Shown here in pieces: positions 46,695 through 53,855 of a DNA stretch of 64,000 nt (positions are counted from its first letter, which is position 1; each line of letters opens with the position of its first letter). Source of the DNA: Gemmatimonadota bacterium (GTDB lineage: Bacteria > Gemmatimonadota > Gemmatimonadetes > Gemmatimonadales > GWC2-71-9); NCBI GenBank assembly GCA_016720805.1, contig JADKJZ010000015.1:36001-100000 (forward strand). Direction: 5' to 3'. The notes beneath the pieces were generated by a model. The model was not told the origin of the DNA. It saw only the letters and a program-made list of their open reading frames with translations, and did no database searches. The position numbers were made by a program, and so were the translations under genes.

Positions 46695-46976
46695 TTAGGC
46701 GTCCATGGTGGCGGCGGGCCATTCTGCCCAAACGCACGTCGCGCGGTACATGCCGTGGTTCGTTCGGCCGATGAGCGCGGTTCGATTGGCACGCTTCTGC
46801 GCGTCCCCATATCGAATGTTCGTGTTGACGATCAGGACCGCCTCGGGATGGTCTGCGAGCACGGCCGAAAGGCGCTGAATTCGGCCTGCCTGCGCCTTGC
46901 CACTGTATCCCACGTCGGCGAGCATTTCAGTGGCGGTGGCGATGAGGGCGGCGTTGGGTGCGATGGTGGCGGACAT
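46695..46976 (-). CDS. Hypothetical protein of right module
   Basis: 93 aa, begins MSATIAPNAALIATATEML. Good GGAG ribosome binding site eight bases upstream. Contains VLIVNTNIRYGDAQKRANRT and CVWAEWPAA. No domain recognised and no counterpart found in the left module. Confidence 0.5.
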   Translation of the reverse strand: MSATIAPNAALIATATEMLADVGYSGKAQAGRIQRLSAVLADHPEAVLIVNTNIRYGDAQKRANRTALIGRTNHGMYRATCVWAEWPAATMDA

Positions 46977-47405
46977 AAGGCGGCTCCAGGATCAGGGTTG
47001 GTGATGCGTCGGCGATGACCGACATGAGCACCATGCCAGAGCGCCTGGTACCTCGCCAACCCCCTGCAGGGCACGGGCGGAATGGAGGGGCGTTCACGCG
47101 AGCCGGTCCCATTGCGGATGCCTCTTACGTCTGCCAGCACGGACCTTCGCAGGCGCAAGGCCCCCCAAAGCTTGGTGCGGCACGATACCGACTGCCGATC
47201 GGTGTGGCGCGGTATCGGGGCTGACGGATCACACCGCCCATCCCGCTGGCGGCGGTGCTCCGCATGCGTGTGGCGCGGTGGTGCAACTAGGAGGGAAGAT
47301 CGAGTGGCGCAGCGCCGTCGGGGCGCGTCCTCGTCACCCCGTTCCCCAGCTTCGCACCATTCGGGGGCGTGGTCGGAAGTCGTAGGATGACTCCGAGGCG
47401 AACCT
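46977..47405. other. Spacer with GTGTGGCGCGGT repeats
   Basis: About 430 bases. GTGTGGCGCGGT occurs twice (about 47204 and 47268), the first inside CGATACCG...CGGTATCG (about 47189-47220), an inverted repeat. Possibly old promoter copies. This should also contain the lost 3' part of the truncated YVDL gene, but I cannot read it. Confidence 0.35.
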
Positions 47406-47567
47406 CTAACCCCCGGCGCAGAGCGCGGCGAGTGCGTCGGGCCCAGCCGACCATGCCAGCAGGCTCCGATCCCCCGGGCCACGGGGGCTCGAAGGCAAGT
47501 TGAGCTTGGCAATGCGCGCGCACTGTTCGTCGCTCAACTCGACATAGCCGCCATCATCCAACGCCAT
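47406..47567 (-). pseudogene. Truncated YVDL-family gene
   Basis: 53 aa from ATG 47567, whose start overlaps the end of the ATPase gene by 14 bases. It aligns with residues 4-52 of the 151-aa protein at 8891-9346 (YVELSDEQ, IAKLNLP, PRGPGDRSLLAW) at roughly half identity, then stops after CAGG. The C-terminal 100 residues are gone. It may still make a short protein. Confidence 0.55.
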
Positions 47568-48528
47568 AGGTCCCCCTCTCGTAGTCATCCCATCTCATCG
47601 GCGGGGCTGGCTCGACGCCCGGGACGTGTTCGGGTGAAATAGTTATGCGCCCGTGATCACGGATGCCCATCGCCATGGCAGAGATCAGCGCGTTCTCGAT
47701 CGTGCGCGCTACCAGGCTCAGGCCCAACCGCACGCCGCCCTTCGGATCGGTCAGCGCCGCGCGCTGGAGCGTGCGTAAGGCCATCGCGCTCCACTGCACA
47801 TCATACCCACACATGCCCGAGGTGATCGCCGCATCCGTGTTGGCGCGACTCACGACGATCGATCCGATTTCCACCGGCGACAGCGGTGGCAAATAGATGG
47901 GCGTCCACAGCGAGGCCACCGATGCGTGCATGCCGGCTTCGCGCAGCGCGTCCGGGCTAACATCGCAACCCTCGCCGATTCTCAAACGGGGCAGGGTACA
48001 TGTTGCTACCAGCGGTGGTGTCTGGCCTGGCGTCAGGCCCCCTGAGGCAAGGCTGAGGAGGTCCTGGGCTTGGTGTTCCAGCCTCTCAAGGGTGTTCCCG
48101 CTGATGCGTGGAGGTGCGCACACCGCGCTATCCAGCCCATCGATCGCTATGACGCTCCGCCCCAACCCCGGGGTCACGACGGTGCGCAGGTTGAGCCCCT
48201 CCCACCCCGAAGGCGATAGCGTGTTGCCCGCGATCGGAATGATCTCGCGTCCCATGGCCATGCTGACGGCGTGGAGCATCTGAGACTTGCCCGAACCATT
48301 TCCGCCTATGATCAGGATCCTCGGGATGCGTCCCATCTTCTTGAGGCGCGCGGCCATCATGGCGGCGAGCGCGACTTGGTGATCCCGGCCCTCCACCCCC
48401 GCGGCGCGAATGCACGCGATACAGTCGTGCCAGGTGTCGGACAAGGACCGCTCCTTGGGGAAAACGAACAACCCGTCGGAATCGTCGTCCGGCGGGTCGT
48501 TCTGGTGGTCCTTCGATCGTCTCGTCAT
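47554..48528 (-). CDS. ClpX-like AAA+ ATPase of the element
   Basis: 324 aa. Walker A GGNGSGKS near residue 77; Walker B-like SVIAIDGLD near 123. The segment AGNTLSPSGWEGLNLRTVV parallels the ClpX motif DATTLTEAGYVGEDVE. No zinc-binding domain. A C-terminal helical part follows. Could remodel or load the element's proteins; exact role unknown. TATGAT (48534-48539) ends five bases before the ATG, predicting a leaderless mRNA. A deleted copy lies at 9350-9695. Confidence 0.7.
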   Translation of the reverse strand: MTRRSKDHQNDPPDDDSDGLFVFPKERSLSDTWHDCIACIRAAGVEGRDHQVALAAMMAARLKKMGRIPRILIIGGNGSGKSQMLHAVSMAMGREIIPIAGNTLSPSGWEGLNLRTVVTPGLGRSVIAIDGLDSAVCAPPRISGNTLERLEHQAQDLLSLASGGLTPGQTPPLVATCTLPRLRIGEGCDVSPDALREAGMHASVASLWTPIYLPPLSPVEIGSIVVSRANTDAAITSGMCGYDVQWSAMALRTLQRAALTDPKGGVRLGLSLVARTIENALISAMAMGIRDHGRITISPEHVPGVEPAPPMRWDDYERGTYGVG

Positions 48529-48533
48529 GCGCC

Positions 48534-48542
48534 ATCATACCG
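48534..48542 (-). promoter_or_regulatory. Leaderless promoter box of the ATPase
   Basis: Minus strand GCGCGGTATGATGGCGCATG: TATGAT at 48534-48539, then GGCGC and the ATG. Nearly identical to the box at 9702. Confidence 0.55.
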
Positions 48543-48545
48543 CGC

Positions 48546-48826
48546 TCAGAAGGGCAATCGGCCGTCCCCCGGGCCCGGGTTGAACGGGATCCCGTAGCGG
48601 AGCAGGACCTCGAGTTCGTGGATGTCGTTGGCGGCTTCCGCGGCGGCCTCGGCCTCATCTTCGTGCATCACCGGCGACCCCTGTTCATCGACCACCATAT
48701 AGCCGTCCTCCTCTGGGCTGCCCTCGACGTGGTCGGGCCGGGTGAGCGGCACGCGGGGGTGTAGGCCGGGGTGGGGGCCTTGGACAGCCCCAGGGCGGCG
48801 AGGGTTGTGTGGAAAAGATTGCGCAT
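48546..48826 (-). pseudogene. Small acidic protein of right module, one frameshift
   Basis: Start ATG 48826 with GGAGCCCACC upstream. It reads MRNLFHTTLAALGLSKAPTP, then at the C run opposite 48755-48759 shifts to RVPLTRPDHVEGSPEEDGYM and an acidic end (HEDEAEAAAEAANDIHELEV). About 94 aa when repaired. Function unknown. Stops just 17 bases before the ATPase gene. Confidence 0.5.
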
Positions 48827-48908
48827 GGTGGGCTCCGAGGGGGTGGGTGATACCCCCAGATCGCAGGCCAGAGGGGGGTGCCGCCAAGGCCCCGATGGGG
48901 TCAAACGC

Positions 48909-48924
48909 GTGCGGTATGGTGGCC
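48909..48924 (+). promoter_or_regulatory. GTGCGGTATGGTGGCC leaderless promoter
   Basis: TATGGT at 48915-48920, six bases before the ATG at 48927. Identical over 13 bases to the box at 10621 before the CsgG-like gene. Confidence 0.6.
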
Positions 48925-48926
48925 CC

Positions 48927-49376
48927 ATGATCGATTACTTGGCCAGCCCGACCTCGCCCTCCCATCGTCTCCCCATGCAGACGACCCCCGCCCCCGCGGC
49001 CACCCTCGACCGGGAATTCATGCCCTTGCGTGAGTTTGCCCAGCAGTCGGGGCAGGAGCTCAAGCCGCTCGTGGTGGACGCCCGGATGGGCAAGCTTCCG
49101 TACGCCTGGAAGCCACGCCCAGACAGCGACCCCACCATGGCCAAGTCGTGGGTGGTGCACCTGCCCACCCTGCGGGCCGGGTTCGAGGCGCCGCCGGCAG
49201 ACGAGGGGGATGAGGTTGCCCCGCTCCCCCGGCGCCGGGTAGCTTCCGCGCGGCAGCCACGCCGTGTAACCAGCCGAGCCTCGGCGCGGTTTGAGGCGGA
49301 GGCGGAAATCGACTGGGGGGCCGTGCGTGCCGCGACAAAAGCGAGCCTCCAGCGAGGTGCTGCTCAAAGGGGTTGA
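48927..49376 (+). CDS. Probable excisionase / recombination directionality factor
   Basis: 149 aa from ATG 48927 (alternative 48975). MPLREFAQQSGQELKPLVVD followed by ARMGKLPYAW has the shape of a MerR/AlpA-like helix-turn-helix as in Xis proteins. The C-terminal half is Arg-rich (PLPRRRVASARQPRRVTSRA), suiting DNA binding. It directly precedes and slightly overlaps the integrase gene, the usual place for a directionality factor. The promoter predicts a leaderless message. Role is inference from position and motif. Confidence 0.5.
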   Translation: MIDYLASPTSPSHRLPMQTTPAPAATLDREFMPLREFAQQSGQELKPLVVDARMGKLPYAWKPRPDSDPTMAKSWVVHLPTLRAGFEAPPADEGDEVAPLPRRRVASARQPRRVTSRASARFEAEAEIDWGAVRAATKASLQRGAAQRG

Positions 49377-50745
49377 CCGGTACCTCATTCCGGACCGCCG
49401 CTCCGCCGTCGTGTGGCGGCACGGCGCCTGGTGGCTCGACCACCGCCAGCTCAAGCTCGCCGCGATCAATCAATCCAAGCTCACCCGCCTCCATGCGGTC
49501 GACGCCATCCGCACCAACGCGGCGCTCAAAGCGGCCTTCGAGGCCGGCGACGCCCTCCTGTCCGAGCTCTCCCGGGAGGTCCGGGCCCACCAAGAGGGGG
49601 CCTCCGGGGCGGGCGACCGACTCAGCTTGGTCGACGGATATCACGAATGGGTGGCAGCCCGCCACTTCGCCGACACCGAGCGCGCCGAGGGCGCAACGAC
49701 ACGGCAGCAGCGCAACATTGCCCGGGCCTCGGTCACCCTGATTCAGCACGCCCGCGAGGCGCTCATATTCTGCTCGGAAGAGGGTCGGGTGACGGCCCGC
49801 GTCGTCTCGTCGCAGGACACGCTCGCGTACGCGAAGGTGCTGGCCAAAAAGTACAAGTCCGAGAACTCGCAACGCTCCCGATGGAAGGCGCTGCAGGCGT
49901 GGTTCTCGTGGATGATTGCGGAGAAGGGGGTGCAGACCGTCGGCAACATCTTCCCGCGCGGGAAGGGCCCCAAGGTGACGCCGCGGGTGCGGAAAGACAA
50001 AGACACGTTCCCAGTGCTGCGGGACGTCGCGGCAACACTCGACGCGCTCACCTACCTGGCCCAGCTGGACCGGCGCTATCTCCCCGCCTACATCCGGATG
50101 CACCTCATCGCCTACACTGGGTGCCGGCTCGCCGAGACTGCGCACATGCGGTGGGACGGTCTAAGGCTGGGGGGCGAGGTGCCCAGCATCACAATCATCG
50201 AGACGAAACGGAAGGGCCACGCCACCCGCGTCGTGCCGCTGTGGCCGCGCCTCGAGGCCGCCCTGGGATACTACGCCCGCCGCCTTACGCTGGAGGGCGC
50301 GGAGGTGCCCACACACGGGCTGATCCTTCGTCCACGGGTCCAGGACATCTCGGACCCAGCAGCGCGCGGGCGATACTGGGCAGGCGGGGACGGCGGAAGT
50401 GGCTGACGACGGCTGACCGCATTGCTGCGCTCGAGCGCGGCCACATCAAGGCGGCCGGCTCCTACGCCCCGTACCGTGCCCTGAAGCGCGCGGCCCGGAG
50501 GGGCGGGTTCGTGGTGGCGGGACCACAACACATGCGCGCGATCGCCACGACGATGCTCGAAAGGTCTTGCAGCCGGGCACCCAGCAACCGTATCCAGCGG
50601 AGACCGTGGGCCAGCTCCTGGGGCACAGCCTCAGGGTCCGGGGAGCGCCACTACCTTCCGTAACGACATCGACCCGATGAAGCCCCGGACGACGCTCGAT
50701 TATCATGGATGGGCCGATGTGCCGTATTGGGAGCCCGGGCCCTGA
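49327..50745 (+). pseudogene. int: Tyrosine recombinase (integrase), frameshifted C-terminus
   Basis: GTG 49327 gives MPRQKRASSEVLL; the frame is open to about 50395. It contains an arm/core-binding half, then Arg box YTGCRLAETAHMRW and Lys in ETKRKGHATRVVPL. The rest is spread over other frames: PQHMRAIATTMLE (HxxR), AETVGQLLGHS (GH box), ERHYL (catalytic Tyr) and RNDIDPMKPRTTLDYHG ending at TGA 50743-50745. At least four shifts, two at GGGG (50396, 50640). All catalytic residues survive, so the damage is recent or a sequencing artefact. Confidence 0.8.
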
Positions 50746-50847
50746 CGAAGGAGCGGTTCCGGGAGAGCTCCACGCCGAGCCGCCGGGGTCGAGTCGCCCA
50801 AGGGCGAAGAAGCCCAGGAGAGGAAGGCGGCAGAAGGCCGCGAAAGG

Positions 50848-50922
50848 GCCCCCGTAGCTCAGCTGGATTAGAGCACGGGCCTTCTAATCCCGGGGTCGCA
50901 GGTTCGAGTCCTGCCGGGGGCA
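50848..50922 (+). tRNA. tRNA-Arg(TCT), element-borne substitute
   Basis: 75 nt. Acceptor GCCCCCG/CGGGGGC pairs fully; D-arm GCTC/GAGC; anticodon stem CGGGC/TCCCG has one C.T mismatch next to the loop CTTCTAA (anticodon TCT); T-arm GCAGG/CCTGC with TTCGAGT. Discriminator A, CCA not encoded. It lies inside the element, 92 bases before attR, and would replace the host tRNA that the element destroys. Confidence 0.9.
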
Positions 50923-50924
50923 TT

Positions 50925-50946
50925 TGTAACCAGAATCTGTAACCAG
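50925..50946 (+). repeat. Integrase arm-like direct repeats near attR
   Basis: TGTAACCAG at 50925-50933 and 50938-50946, period 13 bp. The left end has TGCGACCAG twice with the same 13-bp period (1613-1634). Consensus TGyrACCAG. Distances to the cores (about 70-90 and 120-145 bp) suit arm sites of a lambda-type integrase. Confidence 0.6.
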
Positions 50947-51014
50947 TGCATTGTCGCCCCCGCAAAGCCAGCAGTGGCGCGGGGCATGATGGGTGGATAA
51001 CGTGAGCCCGCCAT

Positions 51015-51057
51015 CCTTCTAAGCTGCCGGTCGCAGGTTCGACTCCTGCCGGGCGCA
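51015..51057 (+). pseudogene. attR core and 3' half of disrupted tRNA-Arg(TCT)
   Basis: CCTTCTAAGC core (51015-51024), then the 3' anticodon stem, variable loop, T-arm GCAGG/CCTGC and acceptor strand CGGGCGC plus discriminator A at 51057. The bases before the core (CCAT) belong to the element. It completes the fragment at 1455-1494. Confidence 0.92.
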
Positions 51058-51076
51058 CTCTCAGCCAAGCCAGAGC

Positions 51077-51460
51077 ATGACCGACGATCTCTTCGCCTCA
51101 CCAAAATCCAGACTCGTCGCCCAGCTGCTCGCCGTCTTCCTCGGCGTCTTCGGCGCGCACCGCTTTTACGTCGGCAAGGTCCAGACCGGCATCCTCCAGG
51201 CGTGCACGCTTGGCGGCCTCGGGCTCTGGTACCTCTACGACAACATCCTGATCGCCGCCGGCTCATTCCGCGACGCCGAGGGGAATCTGGTGGCCAACTG
51301 GGAGCCCGAGAGCGACCGCCTGATTCCGCCGGGGACAGCGGCCGCGATCTTCGACGAGCTGGACGCACTCCGCGCCGAGGTCACCGAGCTCCACGATCGG
51401 GTGGCATTCGCCGAGCGGATGATCGAACCGCCTGCCCGGCGCGACTCGACCCAGGCGTGA
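51077..51460 (+). CDS. TM2-domain membrane protein
   Basis: 127 aa. AQLLAVFLGVFGAHRFYVGK and GILQACTLGGLGLWYLYDNI are the two helices of the TM2 domain with the conserved G-HRFY-G turn. A soluble tail of about 60 residues ends in a coiled-coil (DELDALRAEVTELHDRV). First chromosomal gene right of the element. Its stop overlaps the GTG of the MATE gene (GTGA). Confidence 0.88.
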   Translation: MTDDLFASPKSRLVAQLLAVFLGVFGAHRFYVGKVQTGILQACTLGGLGLWYLYDNILIAAGSFRDAEGNLVANWEPESDRLIPPGTAAAIFDELDALRAEVTELHDRVAFAERMIEPPARRDSTQA

Positions 51461-52815
51461 CCGCTGGCGCCCTGCCGGCGTCGGTGTCCCCTCCCAACGC
51501 ATATCGGCCGCTCCTCCGCCTGGCCCTCCCCATTGTCGGCGTCAACGTCGGCATGATGCTGATGGGCGTGGTCGACACCGTCATGGTCGGCCGCCTCTCG
51601 CCGCAGGCACTCGCTGCCGTCGCGCTCGGCAATCTGTACGGCATGGCGGTGCTGATGTTCGGCCTCGGCATCCTCCTCTCCCTCGATCCGGTGCTGTCGC
51701 AGGCGCACGGCGCCGGTGAGGACGAGACGGTCGCGCTTGGGGTGCAGCGTGGTGTCGTGTTGGCCATTGTCCTGTCCGTGCCGCTCGCCGGCGTGATGTG
51801 GTTCGCCGAGCCGTTCCTGCGGCTCGTGCGGCAGCCGGCGGATGTCGTGCCGCTCGCGGGCACCTACTGTCGCGTGCTGATTCCCGGCGTCCTCCCGTTC
51901 CTGCTCTTCACGGTCGGGCGACAGACGATGCAGGTGCTTCACCGGGTCCAGCCGGTGCTCTGGACCATTCTGGTTGCCAACCTCGTCAACGTCGGCCTGA
52001 ACTATTGGCTGATCTTCGGTGGCGCCGGCGTGTCGCCACTCGGCGTGGCCGGCTCCGCGGCCGCCACGGCCGCGTCACGCGTGGTGATGATCGTCCTGCT
52101 GCTGTTCCTCGCTCGGCGCGAGTTGGGTCCGATGCTCCGCCCGGTGCGGCCGCGGCTGCTGCAGGCGGCGCCGTTCGCGACGATGCTGCGCATCGGGGTG
52201 CCGATTGCGCTGCAGGTCGAGATCGAGATGGCGGCGTTCTCGATCGTCGGCCTGCTGATGGGGATGTTCGGCACGGTGCAGGTGGCTGGCCATCAGATTG
52301 CGCTCAATCTCGCGTCGCTCACCTTCATGGTGCCGATGGGCGTCGGCATGGCGGCGTCGGTGTTGATCGGGCAGGCGGTGGGGCGGGGCGATCGGGCGGC
52401 GCTGCGTGCGGGGACGCGCGCCGCGCTCGTGGTGGGCGCCGGCTTCATGGTGCTGACCGGTCTCCTCTTCCTGCTGGTGCCGCACTGGATCGCCGCCTTC
52501 TACACCAACGCCGAACCGGTGGTGGCCTTCGCGGCGGTGCTACTGCCGATTGCCGGAATCTTCCAGGTCTTCGATGGCATTCAGGTGGTGTGCATCGGCG
52601 TGCTGCGCGGTTTGGGTGATACCCACACCCCGATGCTCGTCAACCTCGTCGGCTTCGGCATGCTCGGCCTCGCAACCTCGACCTGGCTGGCGTACCGCAC
52701 CTCGCTTGGGCCCATTGGCCTCTGGTGGGGGCTCGTCGTTGGTCTCGCGGCCGTCGCGTTGATTCTGCTGCACCGGGTGCGTGCGGCGCTGAGGCGGCCG
52801 CTGCAGCGGGTGTAG
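51457..52815 (+). CDS. MATE-family multidrug efflux transporter
   Basis: 452 aa, about 12 TM helices. MMLMGVVDTVMVGRLSPQAL is the N-lobe MATE signature and the repeat GQAVGRGD marks the C-lobe. Exchanges cations for drugs or metabolites. GTG start coupled to the TM2 gene. Confidence 0.92.
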   Translation: MTAGALPASVSPPNAYRPLLRLALPIVGVNVGMMLMGVVDTVMVGRLSPQALAAVALGNLYGMAVLMFGLGILLSLDPVLSQAHGAGEDETVALGVQRGVVLAIVLSVPLAGVMWFAEPFLRLVRQPADVVPLAGTYCRVLIPGVLPFLLFTVGRQTMQVLHRVQPVLWTILVANLVNVGLNYWLIFGGAGVSPLGVAGSAAATAASRVVMIVLLLFLARRELGPMLRPVRPRLLQAAPFATMLRIGVPIALQVEIEMAAFSIVGLLMGMFGTVQVAGHQIALNLASLTFMVPMGVGMAASVLIGQAVGRGDRAALRAGTRAALVVGAGFMVLTGLLFLLVPHWIAAFYTNAEPVVAFAAVLLPIAGIFQVFDGIQVVCIGVLRGLGDTHTPMLVNLVGFGMLGLATSTWLAYRTSLGPIGLWWGLVVGLAAVALILLHRVRAALRRPLQRV

Positions 52816-52820
52816 CGCCC

Positions 52821-53855
52821 CTACTCGCCCACCGGCCGCGGTGACGCCTGGTACTTCTGCTCCGCCGCCTGCCGACTGCCCTGATCACCAAAAATCTTCT
52901 CGCCGTCGTAGCGGCCATTCTCGATGAAGACCTCCGAGATGAACCGCCCCGCGCCCACGCTCCCCGCCAGATAGATCCCCGGCACGCTCGACTCGAGCGT
53001 CTCCGCGTTCATGAGTGGCCGGTCGCCGGCGTCGTCGAAGGCGATGCCGAGCTGACGCTGCAGGGCAAAGTCCGGGTGATAGCCCGTGAGCGCGTACACC
53101 CGGTCCGCCGGTACGTTGACCGTTGTTTCGTCGGCCGTACGAATCCGCACTTCGGTCGGCGTGATCGCCAACACTTCCGCGCCCATGTGTGCCGCGATCT
53201 CACCCGCCGCAATCCGGTTCTCGAGGTCCGGTCGCAGCCAGTACTTCAGGCTCGGTTTGAACGCCTCGCGCCGATACACCAGCGTCACCCGCGCACCCGC
53301 CCGGAAGCACTGCAGCGCCGTCTCGACCGCCGAGTTCTTCCCGCCGATGACCACCACATCGAGGCCGGCCGTCACATGCGGTTCGTCGAACCAGTGTGAC
53401 ACGTGCGGCAACGACTCCCCCGGAACGTCGAGCATGTTCGCGTGATCGAAGTAGCCGGTGGCCAGCACCAGTCGCTCGCAGCGCACCGTCCGCGGCCCGG
53501 CAGCGGTGCCCAGCGTGCACTCGATGCGCCCGTCGCGCCGCTCCGCATGCACCAAGCGCGTGTACGGCTGTACTGCGAGCTTCTCGGCGCGCACCACCCC
53601 ACGGTAGTAGCTCAGCGCCTCCTCACGCGTTGCCTTGGCACCACTCGTCACGAGTGGGTGATCGCCGATCTCGAGTCGCTCCGGAGTCGTGAAGAAGATC
53701 ATCCCGATGGGATAGCGGACGATTGCGTCGGCAATCGCGCCGGCGTCGATCACCAGCGCGCCCACGCCACGGCGCTTCGCCGCAATCGCGCAGGCGAGGC
53801 CGATCGGTCCGGCGCCGACAATCAGCGCCTCGACTTCCATGGGGAGTGGCTTCAC
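52821..53855 (-). CDS. ypdA: YpdA-family FAD-dependent disulfide reductase
   Basis: 344 aa. FAD motif LIVGAGPIGLACAIAAKR at the N-terminus, YPIGMIFFTTPERLEIGDHP typical of YpdA, NADPH motif VVIGGKNSAVETAL. In Firmicutes YpdA reduces bacillithiol disulfide; the thiol of this host is unknown. GTG 53855 is chosen because GGAG precedes it; it overlaps the stop of the phosphatase gene. ATG 53840 is the alternative. Confidence 0.88.
   Translation of the reverse strand: MKPLPMEVEALIVGAGPIGLACAIAAKRRGVGALVIDAGAIADAIVRYPIGMIFFTTPERLEIGDHPLVTSGAKATREEALSYYRGVVRAEKLAVQPYTRLVHAERRDGRIECTLGTAAGPRTVRCERLVLATGYFDHANMLDVPGESLPHVSHWFDEPHVTAGLDVVVIGGKNSAVETALQCFRAGARVTLVYRREAFKPSLKYWLRPDLENRIAAGEIAAHMGAEVLAITPTEVRIRTADETTVNVPADRVYALTGYHPDFALQRQLGIAFDDAGDRPLMNAETLESSVPGIYLAGSVGAGRFISEVFIENGRYDGEKIFGDQGSRQAAEQKYQASPRPVGE

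Larger units (their letters stand above)
1486..51024 (+). mobile_element. Integrated ~49.5-kb metal-resistance element
   Basis: Bounded by identical 10-bp cores (CCTTCTAAGC) at 1486-1495 and 51015-51024, both from the anticodon loop of one tRNA-Arg(TCT) gene that the element splits. Inside the right end are a tyrosine recombinase, a probable excisionase and a substitute tRNA; paired arm-like repeats lie inside both ends. The cargo is copper/silver and divalent-metal efflux; accessory modules hold ERF, PIN, protease and ClpX-like genes. No conjugation genes or phage structural genes were seen, so it is best called a genomic island or integrative mobilizable element of unknown transfer mode. 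Confidence 0.88.

Noticed and set aside
1486..51024. Prophage
   Set aside because: ERF and integrase are phage-like, but no capsid, tail, terminase or lysis genes were seen.
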